64,000 bases of DNA from Leptospiraceae bacterium. Lineage in GTDB: Bacteria; Spirochaetota; Leptospiria; Leptospirales; Leptospiraceae. The position numbers and the translations under genes are program-made. Below the pieces are notes generated by a model. The model was not told where the DNA came from and ran no database searches. It worked only from the letters and a program-made list of their open reading frames with translations. This document shows positions 1-8,880 of the stretch, in pieces (positions within the stretch are counted from its first letter, which is position 1; each line of letters starts with the position of its first letter). The stretch covers positions 916,001 through 980,000 of the forward strand of contig JADJSX010000006.1 in assembly GCA_016711485.1 (NCBI GenBank), written 5' to 3'.

Positions 1-288
1 TCTTATGTAATGCGTGTGTCGGTTCCAAAAGGATATGCAATTCAAAAAGATGCTCCAAATAAAATCAAATTATCCTCAGAAGACAGTATTAAAATTAACC
101 CGACTGAGTTAACCTTCAAGGGAAATACCTACCTAGATAAACCAGAATACTTTGAAACAGTAGAGGATAACTTTCTAACTCTCACAGGGAAAGGCAAATT
201 ACAAGTATCCGCTAAGATTTTTTACTGTGATCTAAATAAAAATGTCTGTTATCCAGCGAGCATTAAACAAGTAGAATCAATCCAATGA
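1..288 (+). CDS. C-terminal part of a DsbD/thioredoxin-like redox protein (cut by window edge)
   Basis: The frame is open from base 1, so this is the 3' end of a gene that starts outside the window; the first Met (base 10) is probably internal. The visible ~95 residues look like a beta-rich domain ending in YCDLNKNVCYP. This Cys-x6-Cys-Tyr-Pro pattern resembles the C-terminal part of the DsbD alpha domain and the tail domain of some thioredoxin/NHL proteins, so a periplasmic thiol-disulfide role is possible. Its stop overlaps the start of the next gene by 4 bases (ATGA), so the two are probably co-translated. The family call rests on one short motif and is tentative. Confidence 0.45.
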   Translation, partial: SYVMRVSVPKGYAIQKDAPNKIKLSSEDSIKINPTELTFKGNTYLDKPEYFETVEDNFLTLTGKGKLQVSAKIFYCDLNKNVCYPASIKQVESIQ

Positions 289-1985
289 TCACATACCAGT
301 ACAGCGAATACTTTCCAGAGGATGAGAATAAGTTCGACAAAGATAAACTCATGTCGATTCTTTCAGAACTTATTATGAAATACGATATATCTCTGGAAGA
401 AGCACTTCGTATGATGATTGAAAAAGGAATTCCTGCGAATCTATTTTTGAAGGAAGGTGGAATGGATGATTTGGTCAAAAATTTCCAAAATAAAATCCAA
501 GGTATGATAGACCAAATTCTAAAAACGTTTTCACTCTATCCTACTTCTGAAGATTTAGAAAAAGAGTTAGCATCACTTCAATCAAATATCAAAAAGAAAT
601 ACAATAAAGATCCTGAATTATTATCTAAAATCAATAAAGCTATAGAAGAAAAAAACCAAGACCTACTCCGTCGTATAAAATGGGAATTGCCCGAATTAAA
701 AAAATCAGATTCAAGTCTCGATAATCTAATGCAAAGTTTACTAGACTTAGATAAAATAAATAATGGGATTAAAAAATATAATTTCACTGGAACCAAAATT
801 CCAACTCTCAAAGAAGCCAAAAACCTATTAGATAATCTAGATCAACTAACAGAATTAAACCAAGCATTAGAAAATGCCATTCAATCTGGAGATTTGTATA
901 ATTTTGACTTAGAACAATTAGCAAAATTTTTGGGTCCTGAAAGTTACCAAGAATTTATAGAAAGAAGAGAAACTATTTTTGAACAATTAAAAAAACTTTT
1001 ACAAGAAAATGGTGACATACAAGAAAACCAAGAAGGTGGAATTGAACTTTCCCCTAAGTCAGTGCGCAAAATCGGAAAAACCGCATTAACAGAAATTTTT
1101 TCCAAACTGAAATCAGACTCTAGTTCAGGCTCTCACGTTACTCGTGAATTCGGTGATTCCGAAAATATTACATCCTCTGTAAAACCTCTCGAATTTGGGG
1201 ATAATATTTCCCATATAGATTTTTCAGGCAGTATCATAAATAGTATTGTTCGGGGTAATGGAAATATACCTTCCTTAAAGGATATAGATGTATTTCAAGC
1301 TAGAGGGAATGCAAAATCTTCTACAGTAATTTTACTCGATATGTCTGGATCGATGGCTCGTTCTATGAGATTTTACAACGCCAAAAAAGTAACAATGGCA
1401 ATGGATTCCTTAATTCGAAATGAATACAAAGATGAAAAACTTACTGTTGTAGGTTTTGGTAGTACTGCAAAAATATTTCCTATCACAAAAGTTCCTACAC
1501 TGCAACCATATCCTGTTACAATATTTAACCCTTATATAAAATTAAAATTTGATTTTGCTAAAATGAAAAAGGAAGATATAGAAAATAAAGTCCCCCAGTA
1601 TTTTACAAACCTACAAAAAGGTTTAAGTATGGCGAGACAAGCATTATCCTCTAAACAAACAAAAAACAAACAAATCTTCCTGATTACAGACGGTGCACCT
1701 ACTGCGCATTTTAAAGGCTCTGTATTACATATCAATTACCCACCAGCCCCTTCCGATTTCGAAGAGGCTTTGTCTGAAGTAAAACAATGTGCAGAAGATG
1801 GAATTATTATTAATACATTCCTACTAACGTCAGAATGGGACATGAACTATTTTGGAGAAAAAAGTTTCATCCAACAATTTGCTAAAATGTCACAAGGTAG
1901 GATTTTTTATCCACATCCAAATGAATTAAATCAAATGATTATCTATGATTTTGTTTCCAATAAAAAGAAAAAGTTCTCCTACTAA
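285..1985 (+). CDS. von Willebrand factor A (VWA) domain protein
   Basis: A 566-aa cytoplasmic-looking protein with no signal peptide or membrane segment. Residues ~1-270 are Lys/Glu-rich and helical, probably a coiled-coil or adaptor region. A VWA domain fills ~340-545: LLDMSGSM at ~350 is the MIDAS DxSxS metal site, and FLITDGAPT is the second conserved strand/loop. Such proteins resemble the ChlD/CoxE group and usually work with a MoxR-type AAA+ ATPase. None is visible here, so the partner would lie upstream of the window or elsewhere. The start overlaps the preceding stop by 4 bases. The VWA call is firm; the client process is unknown. Confidence 0.85.
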   Translation: MITYQYSEYFPEDENKFDKDKLMSILSELIMKYDISLEEALRMMIEKGIPANLFLKEGGMDDLVKNFQNKIQGMIDQILKTFSLYPTSEDLEKELASLQSNIKKKYNKDPELLSKINKAIEEKNQDLLRRIKWELPELKKSDSSLDNLMQSLLDLDKINNGIKKYNFTGTKIPTLKEAKNLLDNLDQLTELNQALENAIQSGDLYNFDLEQLAKFLGPESYQEFIERRETIFEQLKKLLQENGDIQENQEGGIELSPKSVRKIGKTALTEIFSKLKSDSSSGSHVTREFGDSENITSSVKPLEFGDNISHIDFSGSIINSIVRGNGNIPSLKDIDVFQARGNAKSSTVILLDMSGSMARSMRFYNAKKVTMAMDSLIRNEYKDEKLTVVGFGSTAKIFPITKVPTLQPYPVTIFNPYIKLKFDFAKMKKEDIENKVPQYFTNLQKGLSMARQALSSKQTKNKQIFLITDGAPTAHFKGSVLHINYPPAPSDFEEALSEVKQCAEDGIIINTFLLTSEWDMNYFGEKSFIQQFAKMSQGRIFYPHPNELNQMIIYDFVSNKKKKFSY

Positions 1986-2036
1986 CGTTTTCGTCAAAGT
2001 CTACCAAATAAAAGAAAAAGGAAGTTCTAATTTTTT

Positions 2037-2942
2037 CTACCAACTACCAGAACTTCCACCACCCCCAAAACTTCCTCCTCCACCAGAAAATCCCCCACCA
2101 GAGCTTGATCCAGAAGACCTACCAGAACTAGAACTGCTACTCGAAGATCCCGCTCGAATTTTTGAAGCATGTTTTTCCATAAACTTTTTGCCATCGTCGG
2201 TAAATCCAAGGTATACTTTTGCTATAAACATAAATACAGCATAGATAGGTAGAACTATAAATCCCTTAGACCCAAATATCACAACAGGGAAAGTCCCAAA
2301 GAAAGGCATTAAAAAGAAATAAAGAAACCATCCAATGTAAGGAGTTGTAGCAGTAGCAATAACGAAAGGAGTCATGAATGCAAAGAACATAAGACCGATT
2401 ATTATACTAAAATACCAAGGAAGACCCATATCTAAACCAGGAGAATTTGTATTTTCCGCTTCGGGCTTATACGTTCCTTTTATTGCCCCAATAATAGCGT
2501 CTACTCCTTGTTCTACTCCAGCAGAATAATTTTCTTTCTTAAATGCCGGAGCAATTTCGTTTCGAATGATACGATTCGAAAGAACATCCGTAAGAGTTCC
2601 CTCTAAACCGTAACCTACTTCAATTCGCATTTTACGATCATTTTTTGCTATAAGAAGCAAAACACCATTATCCTTTCCTTTTTGTCCTAACTTCCAGGTT
2701 GATGCAATTTTTAAGGAATACTCCTCTAAAATTTCTCCTTCAAGAGATGGAATAATTAATACAACGACTTGATTGGAAGTTTGTTTTTCGTGTTCTTTTA
2801 ATTTTTTATCAATAGAAAGTTTTGTTTCCTTTGATAAGATCCCAACTTCATCCATTACTCTTCCAGTTAGATAGGGTACATCTAGAGAAAAAATAGAACT
2901 AGAAAATAGAACTATACATAATATTATAGAATAAACTTTCAA
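2037..2942 (-). CDS. YgcG-like TPM-domain exported/membrane protein
   Basis: 301 aa. An N-terminal signal peptide (residues 1-19, hydrophobic, ending SIFS) precedes a TPM domain at ~22-155, with VGYGLEGTLTD and the downstream RNEIAPAF segment typical of the family. Two or more hydrophobic segments follow (~175-245). The C-terminal 30 residues are a low-complexity Ser/Gly tail (SSSSSSSSGRSSG, then GGGFSGGGG), the usual end of YgcG proteins. TPM proteins are anchored with the domain in the periplasm; proposed roles include envelope stress and photosystem repair, and the role in spirochaetes is not established. It overlaps the upstream TPM gene by 4 bases (ATGA), so the pair forms one operon. 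Confidence 0.88.
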   Translation of the reverse strand: MKVYSIILCIVLFSSSIFSLDVPYLTGRVMDEVGILSKETKLSIDKKLKEHEKQTSNQVVVLIIPSLEGEILEEYSLKIASTWKLGQKGKDNGVLLLIAKNDRKMRIEVGYGLEGTLTDVLSNRIIRNEIAPAFKKENYSAGVEQGVDAIIGAIKGTYKPEAENTNSPGLDMGLPWYFSIIIGLMFFAFMTPFVIATATTPYIGWFLYFFLMPFFGTFPVVIFGSKGFIVLPIYAVFMFIAKVYLGFTDDGKKFMEKHASKIRAGSSSSSSSSGRSSGSSSGGGFSGGGGSFGGGGSSGSW

Positions 2943-3586
2943 TTTTTATCTCCAATTCTAAGTTCATCGGACAATTCATTTTTATCATTCGCCTGAATAG
3001 GAAATTGTTTTAAAAGGTTTCCCATGACTTGAATAGTGTGGATAATAGCCGTTGTCTTATCTCCTCTTTTCATACCAGAAGTTAATTGTGTAAGAATTCC
3101 CTTCCAAATTTCAGGATTTACTTTTTTATTAATTCCCTCATCTCCTAGAATCACTGCCTCTTTTTCTAAGAAACTCATAAAAAGCAACATTCCAGTTCTT
3201 TCCTTTGTATTAAAAACTGACTCTTCCAGAAATACTCTAAATGCAACATCGCGCACTCTGTTCTTAACGTCCATTCTATCTAATAAAAGTCTTTTCCAAC
3301 TAGGGATTAAATATACAGCGATTACTCCTAATAAACCGGCAGACATTTGCATCGTAAAAAAATATTGCAAATTCATATCGAATGTAATATAATTTAAGTT
3401 GTCGAAAATTAAATACAAAAAAGAAATTATGGAAGCAAATAAAATTCCTGATTTCCAATATGTATCCGCATATATCCCGCAAGACTCAAAAAAAACGGGA
3501 ACAATTTCTGCCGAAGTAGTTTTTTCAGCCTCTTGAACCGCTTTTTTTATTTGTTCCAATTCGATTTCTGTAAAAATTTTTTTCAT
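2939..3586 (-). CDS. Second TPM-domain membrane protein
   Basis: 215 aa. The N-terminus begins a TPM-like motif (AEKTTSAEIVPVFFESCG, residues ~20-38), which is interrupted by two predicted membrane segments (~45-66 and ~80-100). The rest of the domain follows (RVFLEESVFNTKERTGMLLFMSFLEKE, then VILGDEGINKKV). This split architecture matches the shorter partner commonly found beside YgcG-like proteins. It is translationally coupled to the downstream TPM gene by an ATGA overlap and starts 10 bases after the FlaA-like gene ends. The two TPM proteins probably act together in the envelope. Confidence 0.8.
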   Translation of the reverse strand: MKKIFTEIELEQIKKAVQEAEKTTSAEIVPVFFESCGIYADTYWKSGILFASIISFLYLIFDNLNYITFDMNLQYFFTMQMSAGLLGVIAVYLIPSWKRLLLDRMDVKNRVRDVAFRVFLEESVFNTKERTGMLLFMSFLEKEAVILGDEGINKKVNPEIWKGILTQLTSGMKRGDKTTAIIHTIQVMGNLLKQFPIQANDKNELSDELRIGDKN

Positions 3587-3595
3587 ACTTTACTC

Positions 3596-4318
3596 CTAAT
3601 ACAATTCCCAACCATCTGGTATTTCCGATCCCGGATAGATTTCTGATTTTTCGACTAATACTCCCATTTGATCTACGAAAATAAAAAAACTGCCTTTCGT
3701 CTGCGAGGCAGAACTTTCCAATAATATTCCTTTTAATTCAAACTTACTGAACTTAGCTAAATTTAACCGATCCTGCGGATTATAGATAGTAATCTTTTCA
3801 TCCATTCTCCTCCATCCATTAAACTTTAGAGTTCCAAAGTTCACAGAAATATCCTGACTTTTTTTTTGAGAAAAAATCAGTTTCAAATTTATATCATAAT
3901 TATTTGAATAAACCCAAAAAAAAGCTCTAACAGGGGTACCTGCAGGAATTGGTTTTGAAAATTTAGGTTTTACAAAAATTTTATCACGACCTGGAATTTC
4001 TATATTCGAAAAAATCTGGAGAGACTTTTGTTTCGTGTTTTCCTCTGAATAATAAAGACTCGATTCCAATTGAAATGCATCAGAAACTGGAATTTTGGAA
4101 ATAAACCGAGTAGACTCCAAAAAAGAAGTACTTCGATATACTGCCCACGGAGTTTCTCCGTCAAAAGTTTCGACTGAGTGCAAAAGATACCGATCGCCCT
4201 TTTCTACTACTTCTTTCAATGACTTGATTTTTATAATATCTTCTGAATCAAAGGAATACAAACTAACAATCCCCCAAAAGACCATAGCTGTCTGAAAAAC
4301 TTTTGTAAAAACTTTCAT
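3596..4318 (-). CDS. flaA: FlaA-family flagellar filament sheath protein
   Basis: 240 aa with an N-terminal signal peptide (residues ~1-22). It matches spirochaetal FlaA: a Trp-rich central segment (FNGWRRMDEKITIYNPQ, ~155-170), the KFSKFELKGILLESS block, and the C-terminal signature FIFVDQMGVLVEKSEIYPG ending DGWELY. In spirochaetes FlaA proteins form the outer sheath layer of the periplasmic filament and influence its curvature. Leptospira usually has two adjacent flaA genes; only one copy is visible, directly upstream of the TPM pair. Which paralogue this is cannot be decided here. The 153-base gap to the divergent gene at 4472 should hold the promoter. Confidence 0.82.
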   Translation of the reverse strand: MKVFTKVFQTAMVFWGIVSLYSFDSEDIIKIKSLKEVVEKGDRYLLHSVETFDGETPWAVYRSTSFLESTRFISKIPVSDAFQLESSLYYSEENTKQKSLQIFSNIEIPGRDKIFVKPKFSKPIPAGTPVRAFFWVYSNNYDINLKLIFSQKKSQDISVNFGTLKFNGWRRMDEKITIYNPQDRLNLAKFSKFELKGILLESSASQTKGSFFIFVDQMGVLVEKSEIYPGSEIPDGWELY

Positions 4319-4471
4319 AAGGTATAATAACTCCTATAGAACATAATAATATAGCTTTATTCTGTCACTCCAGAAATTCTCCCGAGTAAAATTCAAATAA
4401 ATTTCTAGATTTTCTGACAGAAATTGTAAAAAATACTGTATGGAAAATGAGTTCTATTAGATAAAGAGAAT

Positions 4472-5152
4472 ATGAATAGGCAAAACAATCTTAAAATTAT
4501 CATTACCACTGTTATCGTTCTAGTAATTTCTGCTATAGCAGTTTTTACTGTTGTCAATTGGGCTGAAATTGTTAAAAAATTTCAAGGTGCCGCAGCCAAA
4601 ACAGATGGGATAGAGAAACACGAAAGAAATACCGTTCCTCCTGCCCAATCCAATACGGTAGCCGCAACAAACACGAATGAAGAATGGAAAGATACTATTC
4701 AGGCAAAGGATGATTCCAGAAAAACTCCAAATTCAATTACAGATCCAAACGACTCAAAACTTCTTGAAGACAAACCAAAATCGAAAACAAAGGATTCAGA
4801 TATCTACGGACTGGAAGAACCTCCTACTTTAAAACCTAAAAAAATCTCGAATGATTTGTCCGCTAAGGATAAAGACCAGTATTCCCTTGGCAATGAAAGC
4901 GATACAGAAAATAAAAATATTTTTTCACCCGAAAAAAAAGTACATCTAAAGAAAGGAAAAAGCCACAAACTAAAAAAATATAAAAGAAAGACTATAACAC
5001 GCAAACAATCAGTAAAAGTAAAAAACTTAGATAAACGAGTTACTTTCCTCGAAAAAAAATTAGGATTAAAAAAACCAAAAACAACAGGAAAAGTTAGTTT
5101 AGAAAAAAGAATTTACAGATTAGAAAAACTGGTAACAAAACAGAAGAAATAG
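4472..5152 (+). CDS. Hypothetical single-pass membrane protein with basic C-terminus
   Basis: 226 aa. A short basic N-terminus is followed by one strong membrane helix (residues ~8-29), then a long polar linker (~35-150) rich in Lys, Asp, Thr and Ser. Residues ~155-226 are strongly basic and contain two similar heptad-like units, LDKRVTFLEKKLGL and LEKRIYRLEKLV, suggesting a short coiled coil. No enzymatic motif is visible. The next gene (YggS) starts 2 bases after its stop, so it is probably the first gene of an operon with yggS and proC. The function is unknown; a cell-envelope tether or surface-binding role is only a guess. Confidence 0.65.
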   Translation: MNRQNNLKIIITTVIVLVISAIAVFTVVNWAEIVKKFQGAAAKTDGIEKHERNTVPPAQSNTVAATNTNEEWKDTIQAKDDSRKTPNSITDPNDSKLLEDKPKSKTKDSDIYGLEEPPTLKPKKISNDLSAKDKDQYSLGNESDTENKNIFSPEKKVHLKKGKSHKLKKYKRKTITRKQSVKVKNLDKRVTFLEKKLGLKKPKTTGKVSLEKRIYRLEKLVTKQKK

Positions 5153-5154
5153 TC

Positions 5155-5823
5155 TTGATCTACGAAAACTATCAATTCATATTCGAACAGCTAAAAAAAA
5201 TTCGCCCTGAAAATACTCCTAAATTGATAGCGGTTTCTAAAAAACAGCCGCTATCAAAAATAATGGAAGCCTTGAATTCAGGCATTCAATCATTCGGAGA
5301 AAATCAAATCAAAGAAGGAATCGAAAAATTCGAAACCTTACAAAACACCTACCCTAAATTAGAACTACACCATATCGGTCCTGTTCAATCGGGAACTCTA
5401 CGAAAGTTATTTGGTCTTTATTCATTTACACATGGGGTTGGTAGTGAAAATAACTTAAACGAATTAGTAAAACAAGCAAACACACGTAAAGTTAACATTA
5501 AATATTTTTTACAAGTAAATCTTAGTTTAGAAGATTCCAAATCTGGTTTCGAAAGAGAAAATTTACTTAAAACAATTACATCAATAGCAAACTATAAATC
5601 TGATTATGCTGAGTTTTACGGTTTAATGACCATGGGTCCATCCAATAGTGATTTATTGAGAACAAGAAATATTTTTAGAGAATTAAATCAAATTAGAAAT
5701 GACCACTGCCCTACTAAAAAACTTTCTATGGGTATGTCGGGGGATTATTTAATCGCGGCAGAAGAAGGAAGTGATTATGTGCGTGTTGGCTCAGCCATTT
5801 TTGGAGATAGGATATTAAAATGA
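5155..5823 (+). CDS. yggS: YggS/PLPBP-family pyridoxal-phosphate homeostasis protein
   Basis: 222 aa, close to the usual length. PLP-binding signatures are present: LIAVSKKQP (the PLP-linked Lys), GIQSFGENQIKEG, ELHHIGPVQS, FLQVNLSLEDSKSGF, GLMTMGP, and SMGMSGDYLIAAEEGSDYVRVGSAIFG near the C-terminus. These proteins bind PLP without known catalysis and maintain vitamin B6 and amino-acid balance. The start is TTG at 5155, two bases after the preceding stop. The 3' end overlaps proC by 4 bases; the yggS-proC order is conserved in many bacteria and supports both assignments. Confidence 0.93.
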   Translation: MIYENYQFIFEQLKKIRPENTPKLIAVSKKQPLSKIMEALNSGIQSFGENQIKEGIEKFETLQNTYPKLELHHIGPVQSGTLRKLFGLYSFTHGVGSENNLNELVKQANTRKVNIKYFLQVNLSLEDSKSGFERENLLKTITSIANYKSDYAEFYGLMTMGPSNSDLLRTRNIFRELNQIRNDHCPTKKLSMGMSGDYLIAAEEGSDYVRVGSAIFGDRILK

Positions 5824-6581
5824 AAAAAATAGGAATCATAGGTTTGGGTAATATGGGTTATCCCATTTATAAATCCATTTCTAACGAGTTTACGATAACA
5901 TGTTACGATCCATTTAGCAATCGAACTGACATTGAATTTTCAGCAACTCTTTCGGACTTAGAAATAAAATCTGAAGTCATTATTGTTTGCGTAAAACCTG
6001 ATAAAATTGCAGAGGTTTTGAAAAAACTAACCTTACCCAAAAAAATTATCTCTATTGCTGCTGGAATTACCTTAAACAAACTAAAAGAGTTCTCACCACC
6101 AGATTCACAAATTGTGAGAATCATGCCGAATTTACCTCTTCAAATCAAAGAGGGCTGTATGGGATACATTGGAGATAAATCAATTTATCCAGACGTTAAA
6201 TCTATTTTTGAGCAATTAGGTTTATTAATTGAACTTTCCTCTGAAGATGCAATGGACGCATTCACAGGACTAGCAGGCTCCGGTCCTGCGTATGTTTTTA
6301 GTTTTATCCAAGCACTTGCAGAGGGTGGAGTTAAGTCCGGTTTATCGTATTCGGATGCCTTAAAACTAAGTTTACAAACAGTAAAAGGCAGTGCCATGCT
6401 ATTGGAGGAAGAATTTAAGTCCAAGGACACACATCCAATGCTTATGCGAAATAAAGTTACTTCCGCTGGAGGTACTACTATTTACGGATTAGAAAAATTA
6501 GAAGAAAACAAATTTCACTTTGGGGTAATGAGTGCGGTCTTTGAAGCATTTAAGAGATCGAATGAATTGAGGGGCAAGTAA
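5820..6581 (+). CDS. proC: Pyrroline-5-carboxylate reductase
   Basis: 253 aa. It catalyses NAD(P)H-dependent reduction of pyrroline-5-carboxylate to proline in the cytoplasm. The N-terminal Rossmann motif is IGIIGLGNMGYPI (residues ~3-15), followed by VIIVCVKPDKI and RIMPNLPLQIKEG. The catalytic C-terminal domain carries the family block TGLAGSGPAYVFSFIQALAEGGV and the signature MLMRNKVTSAGGTTIYGLEKLE. It is coupled to yggS by an ATGA overlap and is convergent with the initiator tRNA gene 17 bases downstream. Confidence 0.96.
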   Translation: MKKIGIIGLGNMGYPIYKSISNEFTITCYDPFSNRTDIEFSATLSDLEIKSEVIIVCVKPDKIAEVLKKLTLPKKIISIAAGITLNKLKEFSPPDSQIVRIMPNLPLQIKEGCMGYIGDKSIYPDVKSIFEQLGLLIELSSEDAMDAFTGLAGSGPAYVFSFIQALAEGGVKSGLSYSDALKLSLQTVKGSAMLLEEEFKSKDTHPMLMRNKVTSAGGTTIYGLEKLEENKFHFGVMSAVFEAFKRSNELRGK

Positions 6582-6598
6582 GTTTAAAGAAAAATAAA

Positions 6599-6671
6599 TG
6601 GCGCGGACAGGATTCGAACCTGTGACCTTTGGGTTATGAGCCCAACGAGCTGCCAGCTGCTCCACCGCGCG
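6599..6671 (-). tRNA. Initiator tRNA-Met (anticodon CAU)
   Basis: Reading the minus strand, the gene folds as a complete 73-nt cloverleaf without an encoded CCA. The acceptor CGCGCGG pairs with CCGCGC, leaving the 1:72 position unpaired. The D-arm is GAGC/GCTC, the anticodon loop is CTCATAA, and the T-arm is ACAGG-TTCGAAT-CCTGT. Three consecutive G-C pairs flank the anticodon loop (GGG/CCC). These pairs and the open 1:72 position are the hallmarks of initiator rather than elongator tRNA-Met. Confidence 0.96.
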
Positions 6672-6825
6672 ATATATATGTCACTTTACTGACGGCTACT
6701 TGCATGTCAAATAATAATTGAACTTTTTATTCAAATTTTGTTTTTTTAATATTTAATAATTATGTTGTTGTAGTTTAAGTAAGTATATATAGTATTTGTG
6801 CAAAATTAGTATGAGGTAAAGAAAA

Positions 6826-7896
6826 TTGAGTAAGAAAAAAGAAGATTCAGGTGCCTTCGAGCAACTAGAACATTACGAGAAAAAAATCTACGACCAAAAA
6901 CAATTATTAGAAATTAGTAAAGCTTTAAACTCTACTTTAGACTACAATTATCTAATAGACGCTATTCTAAATATATGCCTAGCTCAACTACAGACTCTAA
7001 ATGCAGCTATCTACCTCGCTCCAGATGTAGACTCTGATCATTTTACGTTAGACGCAAGCCATAAAGGTTTTGATATTTCCGAGAAAGATACAGATATGAA
7101 AATCATGATTGATTCTCCTCTAGTTCAAAACTTCGAGGAAAAACCGAAAGCGATGACCATACGCCAGCTCATGGATAATGGATTGAGTGAAGATGAATAT
7201 TTTAAATATTTCAAAAACCTAGGTGCAGAAATAATTATCCCTTTAAACGCTAAAGGTAAAGTTAACGGTTTACTCGTATTAGGCGAAAAAATGACTATGA
7301 GTGACTTTCTTGAGAATGAAAAAGATTTTTTAACCATCCTTGCAAGTTTGGCGGGAGTAGCAGTTGAAAATTCCAGATTATACGAATTAGCCACTGTTGA
7401 TATGATGACCCAGCTAAAAATCCACCACTACTTCCAATCTAAATTGCGTGAAGAAATGGATCGTTGCAGAAAGAAAGGGACAAAACTCGCATTACTCTTT
7501 ACTGACGTTGATAAATTTAAAGTTTTCAATGATACACATGGACACCAAGCGGGAGATGTAGTATTAATTGAAGTAGCAAAAAAATTAATATCGTGTGCGC
7601 GTAAGAATGATATACCCGCTCGATATGGTGGGGAAGAATTTTGTGTGGTGATGCCAGGAGCCGACTTACAAGAAGGATATGAGATGGGAGAAAAAATTCG
7701 CAAAGCTGTAGAAGCACAGATAGTCGAAAATCCGAACGGAGGAGATCCTTTAAGAGTTACAATTAGTGTTGGAGTTACAGAGTTTATGCCAAATGACAAA
7801 AACAATAAAGAACTTATTGAACGAGCAGATAAAGCACTTTACCAAGCTAAACATGGAGGAAGAAACCAAACCGTCGTTTATAAAATACCTTCTTAA
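6826..7896 (+). CDS. GAF-GGDEF diguanylate cyclase
   Basis: 356 aa, soluble. A GAF sensory domain spans ~25-185 and a GGDEF domain ~190-353. The active-site loop is RYGGEEF, and the nucleotide-binding stretch is LLFTDVDKFKVFNDTHGHQAGD. An RxxD inhibitory site (RKND) lies five residues before GGEEF, so product inhibition by c-di-GMP is expected. It should make c-di-GMP from two GTP in response to a ligand or partner bound by GAF. The start is TTG at 6826, with a GAGG ribosome-binding site about 9 bases upstream; the nearby ATG at 6811 meets a stop after two codons. An 18-bp-arm palindrome follows the stop. Confidence 0.94.
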   Translation: MSKKKEDSGAFEQLEHYEKKIYDQKQLLEISKALNSTLDYNYLIDAILNICLAQLQTLNAAIYLAPDVDSDHFTLDASHKGFDISEKDTDMKIMIDSPLVQNFEEKPKAMTIRQLMDNGLSEDEYFKYFKNLGAEIIIPLNAKGKVNGLLVLGEKMTMSDFLENEKDFLTILASLAGVAVENSRLYELATVDMMTQLKIHHYFQSKLREEMDRCRKKGTKLALLFTDVDKFKVFNDTHGHQAGDVVLIEVAKKLISCARKNDIPARYGGEEFCVVMPGADLQEGYEMGEKIRKAVEAQIVENPNGGDPLRVTISVGVTEFMPNDKNNKELIERADKALYQAKHGGRNQTVVYKIPS

Positions 7897-7898
7897 TT

Positions 7899-8876
7899 TT
7901 GAAAATACCCTCAATAATTTTTCAAAATAACCATAGGTTTTCCCTTTTTAAAACCTATGGTTATTTTCCCTACATATTAAAAATATTAATCTACTCATTA
8001 TTTATTTTTTCACTTTCTACATTCTGCAAGTCTACCAATACAAATCTTATTTTAGAATCGAATCTTGATTATTATACGTTAGAAATAAAAAAAGCTGAGA
8101 TGAATCCCAGAATTCCATTACTGGTAAGTCATTCGAATCAAAATAAAAAAGAAAAATTGAATTTTATTATCGACACTGGTTCGAACATATCTCTTATTCG
8201 GGAAAATTTATTTATGACAAATGGAACTCCAAAAAAAATCCAATTAAAGTCTCTATCAGGTCAAATGGAAAAAGAAATTATTGAATTAAAATTAAACCTA
8301 TTCGATGAACAGGAGAAACTAATTTTTGAAAATTCTATTTTTCATTCTTTGTCTATGGATTCAAAATTTAATTTTGATGGAATCATCGGAAATAATATTC
8401 TAGAAAAATTCGATCTATTTTTAGAATTACCTGAAAATATTTTTTTAATTAAACAAAAACAAAATAAGATATATTTAAAAGATTTTAATAAAATCAATTT
8501 TGAATTAATTGAAGGACATATTGTACTTCCAATAAAATTAAACCATTTCCAGTGCAAATTCATTCTGGATACAGGAGCTGGTCTATCCTACCTTAATTCT
8601 AAAAAAGCCAAGGATTTAAACTTAAATATTGGCGGAAACGCTAGTTTTATAGACCTATCGGGAGCACTGAAAGAAACCATTTATCATACTGGAGAAAATC
8701 TTTGTGTAGATGAAAATATCTGTCAAAAAAAGATAGATTTATTGTCCGGAAATTCAATGGAAGATTTTCTTTCGGAAGACGGCGATTTAGATGGAATATT
8801 AGGAGTCAACTGGATTGACAAATATTCGATTCTAATTGACTATCAAAATAAGATTCTATATATTAAACAGAGATAA
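7899..8876 (+). CDS. Retropepsin-like aspartic protease, putative lipoprotein
   Basis: Up to 325 aa. Two DTG active-site motifs are present: FIIDTGSNISLI (~residue 90) and FILDTGAGLSYL (~residue 225). Each is followed by the hydrophobic Ile-Gly strand of the pepsin/retropepsin fold (FDGIIGNNILEKF and LDGILGVNWI). Two copies in one chain suggest a pseudo-dimeric protease like the PDZ-less aspartyl proteases of other bacteria. The N-terminus has a hydrophobic stretch ending LSTFCKS, a plausible lipobox. The start is uncertain: TTG 7899 lacks a clear ribosome-binding site, and an 18-bp-arm palindrome lies inside codons ~9-23. No later ATG precedes the hydrophobic signal. Confidence 0.72.
   Translation: MKIPSIIFQNNHRFSLFKTYGYFPYILKILIYSLFIFSLSTFCKSTNTNLILESNLDYYTLEIKKAEMNPRIPLLVSHSNQNKKEKLNFIIDTGSNISLIRENLFMTNGTPKKIQLKSLSGQMEKEIIELKLNLFDEQEKLIFENSIFHSLSMDSKFNFDGIIGNNILEKFDLFLELPENIFLIKQKQNKIYLKDFNKINFELIEGHIVLPIKLNHFQCKFILDTGAGLSYLNSKKAKDLNLNIGGNASFIDLSGALKETIYHTGENLCVDENICQKKIDLLSGNSMEDFLSEDGDLDGILGVNWIDKYSILIDYQNKILYIKQR
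7924..7967. terminator. Perfect 18-bp-arm palindrome, likely hairpin after the diguanylate cyclase gene
   Basis: AAAATAACCATAGGTTTT at 7924-7941 is repeated inverted at 7950-7967 with an 8-base loop. It starts 27 bases after the cyclase stop and ends in a T-run on either strand, as for a bidirectional terminator. It overlaps the putative 5' coding region of the aspartyl protease. Confidence 0.7.
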
Positions 8877-8880
8877 AATC

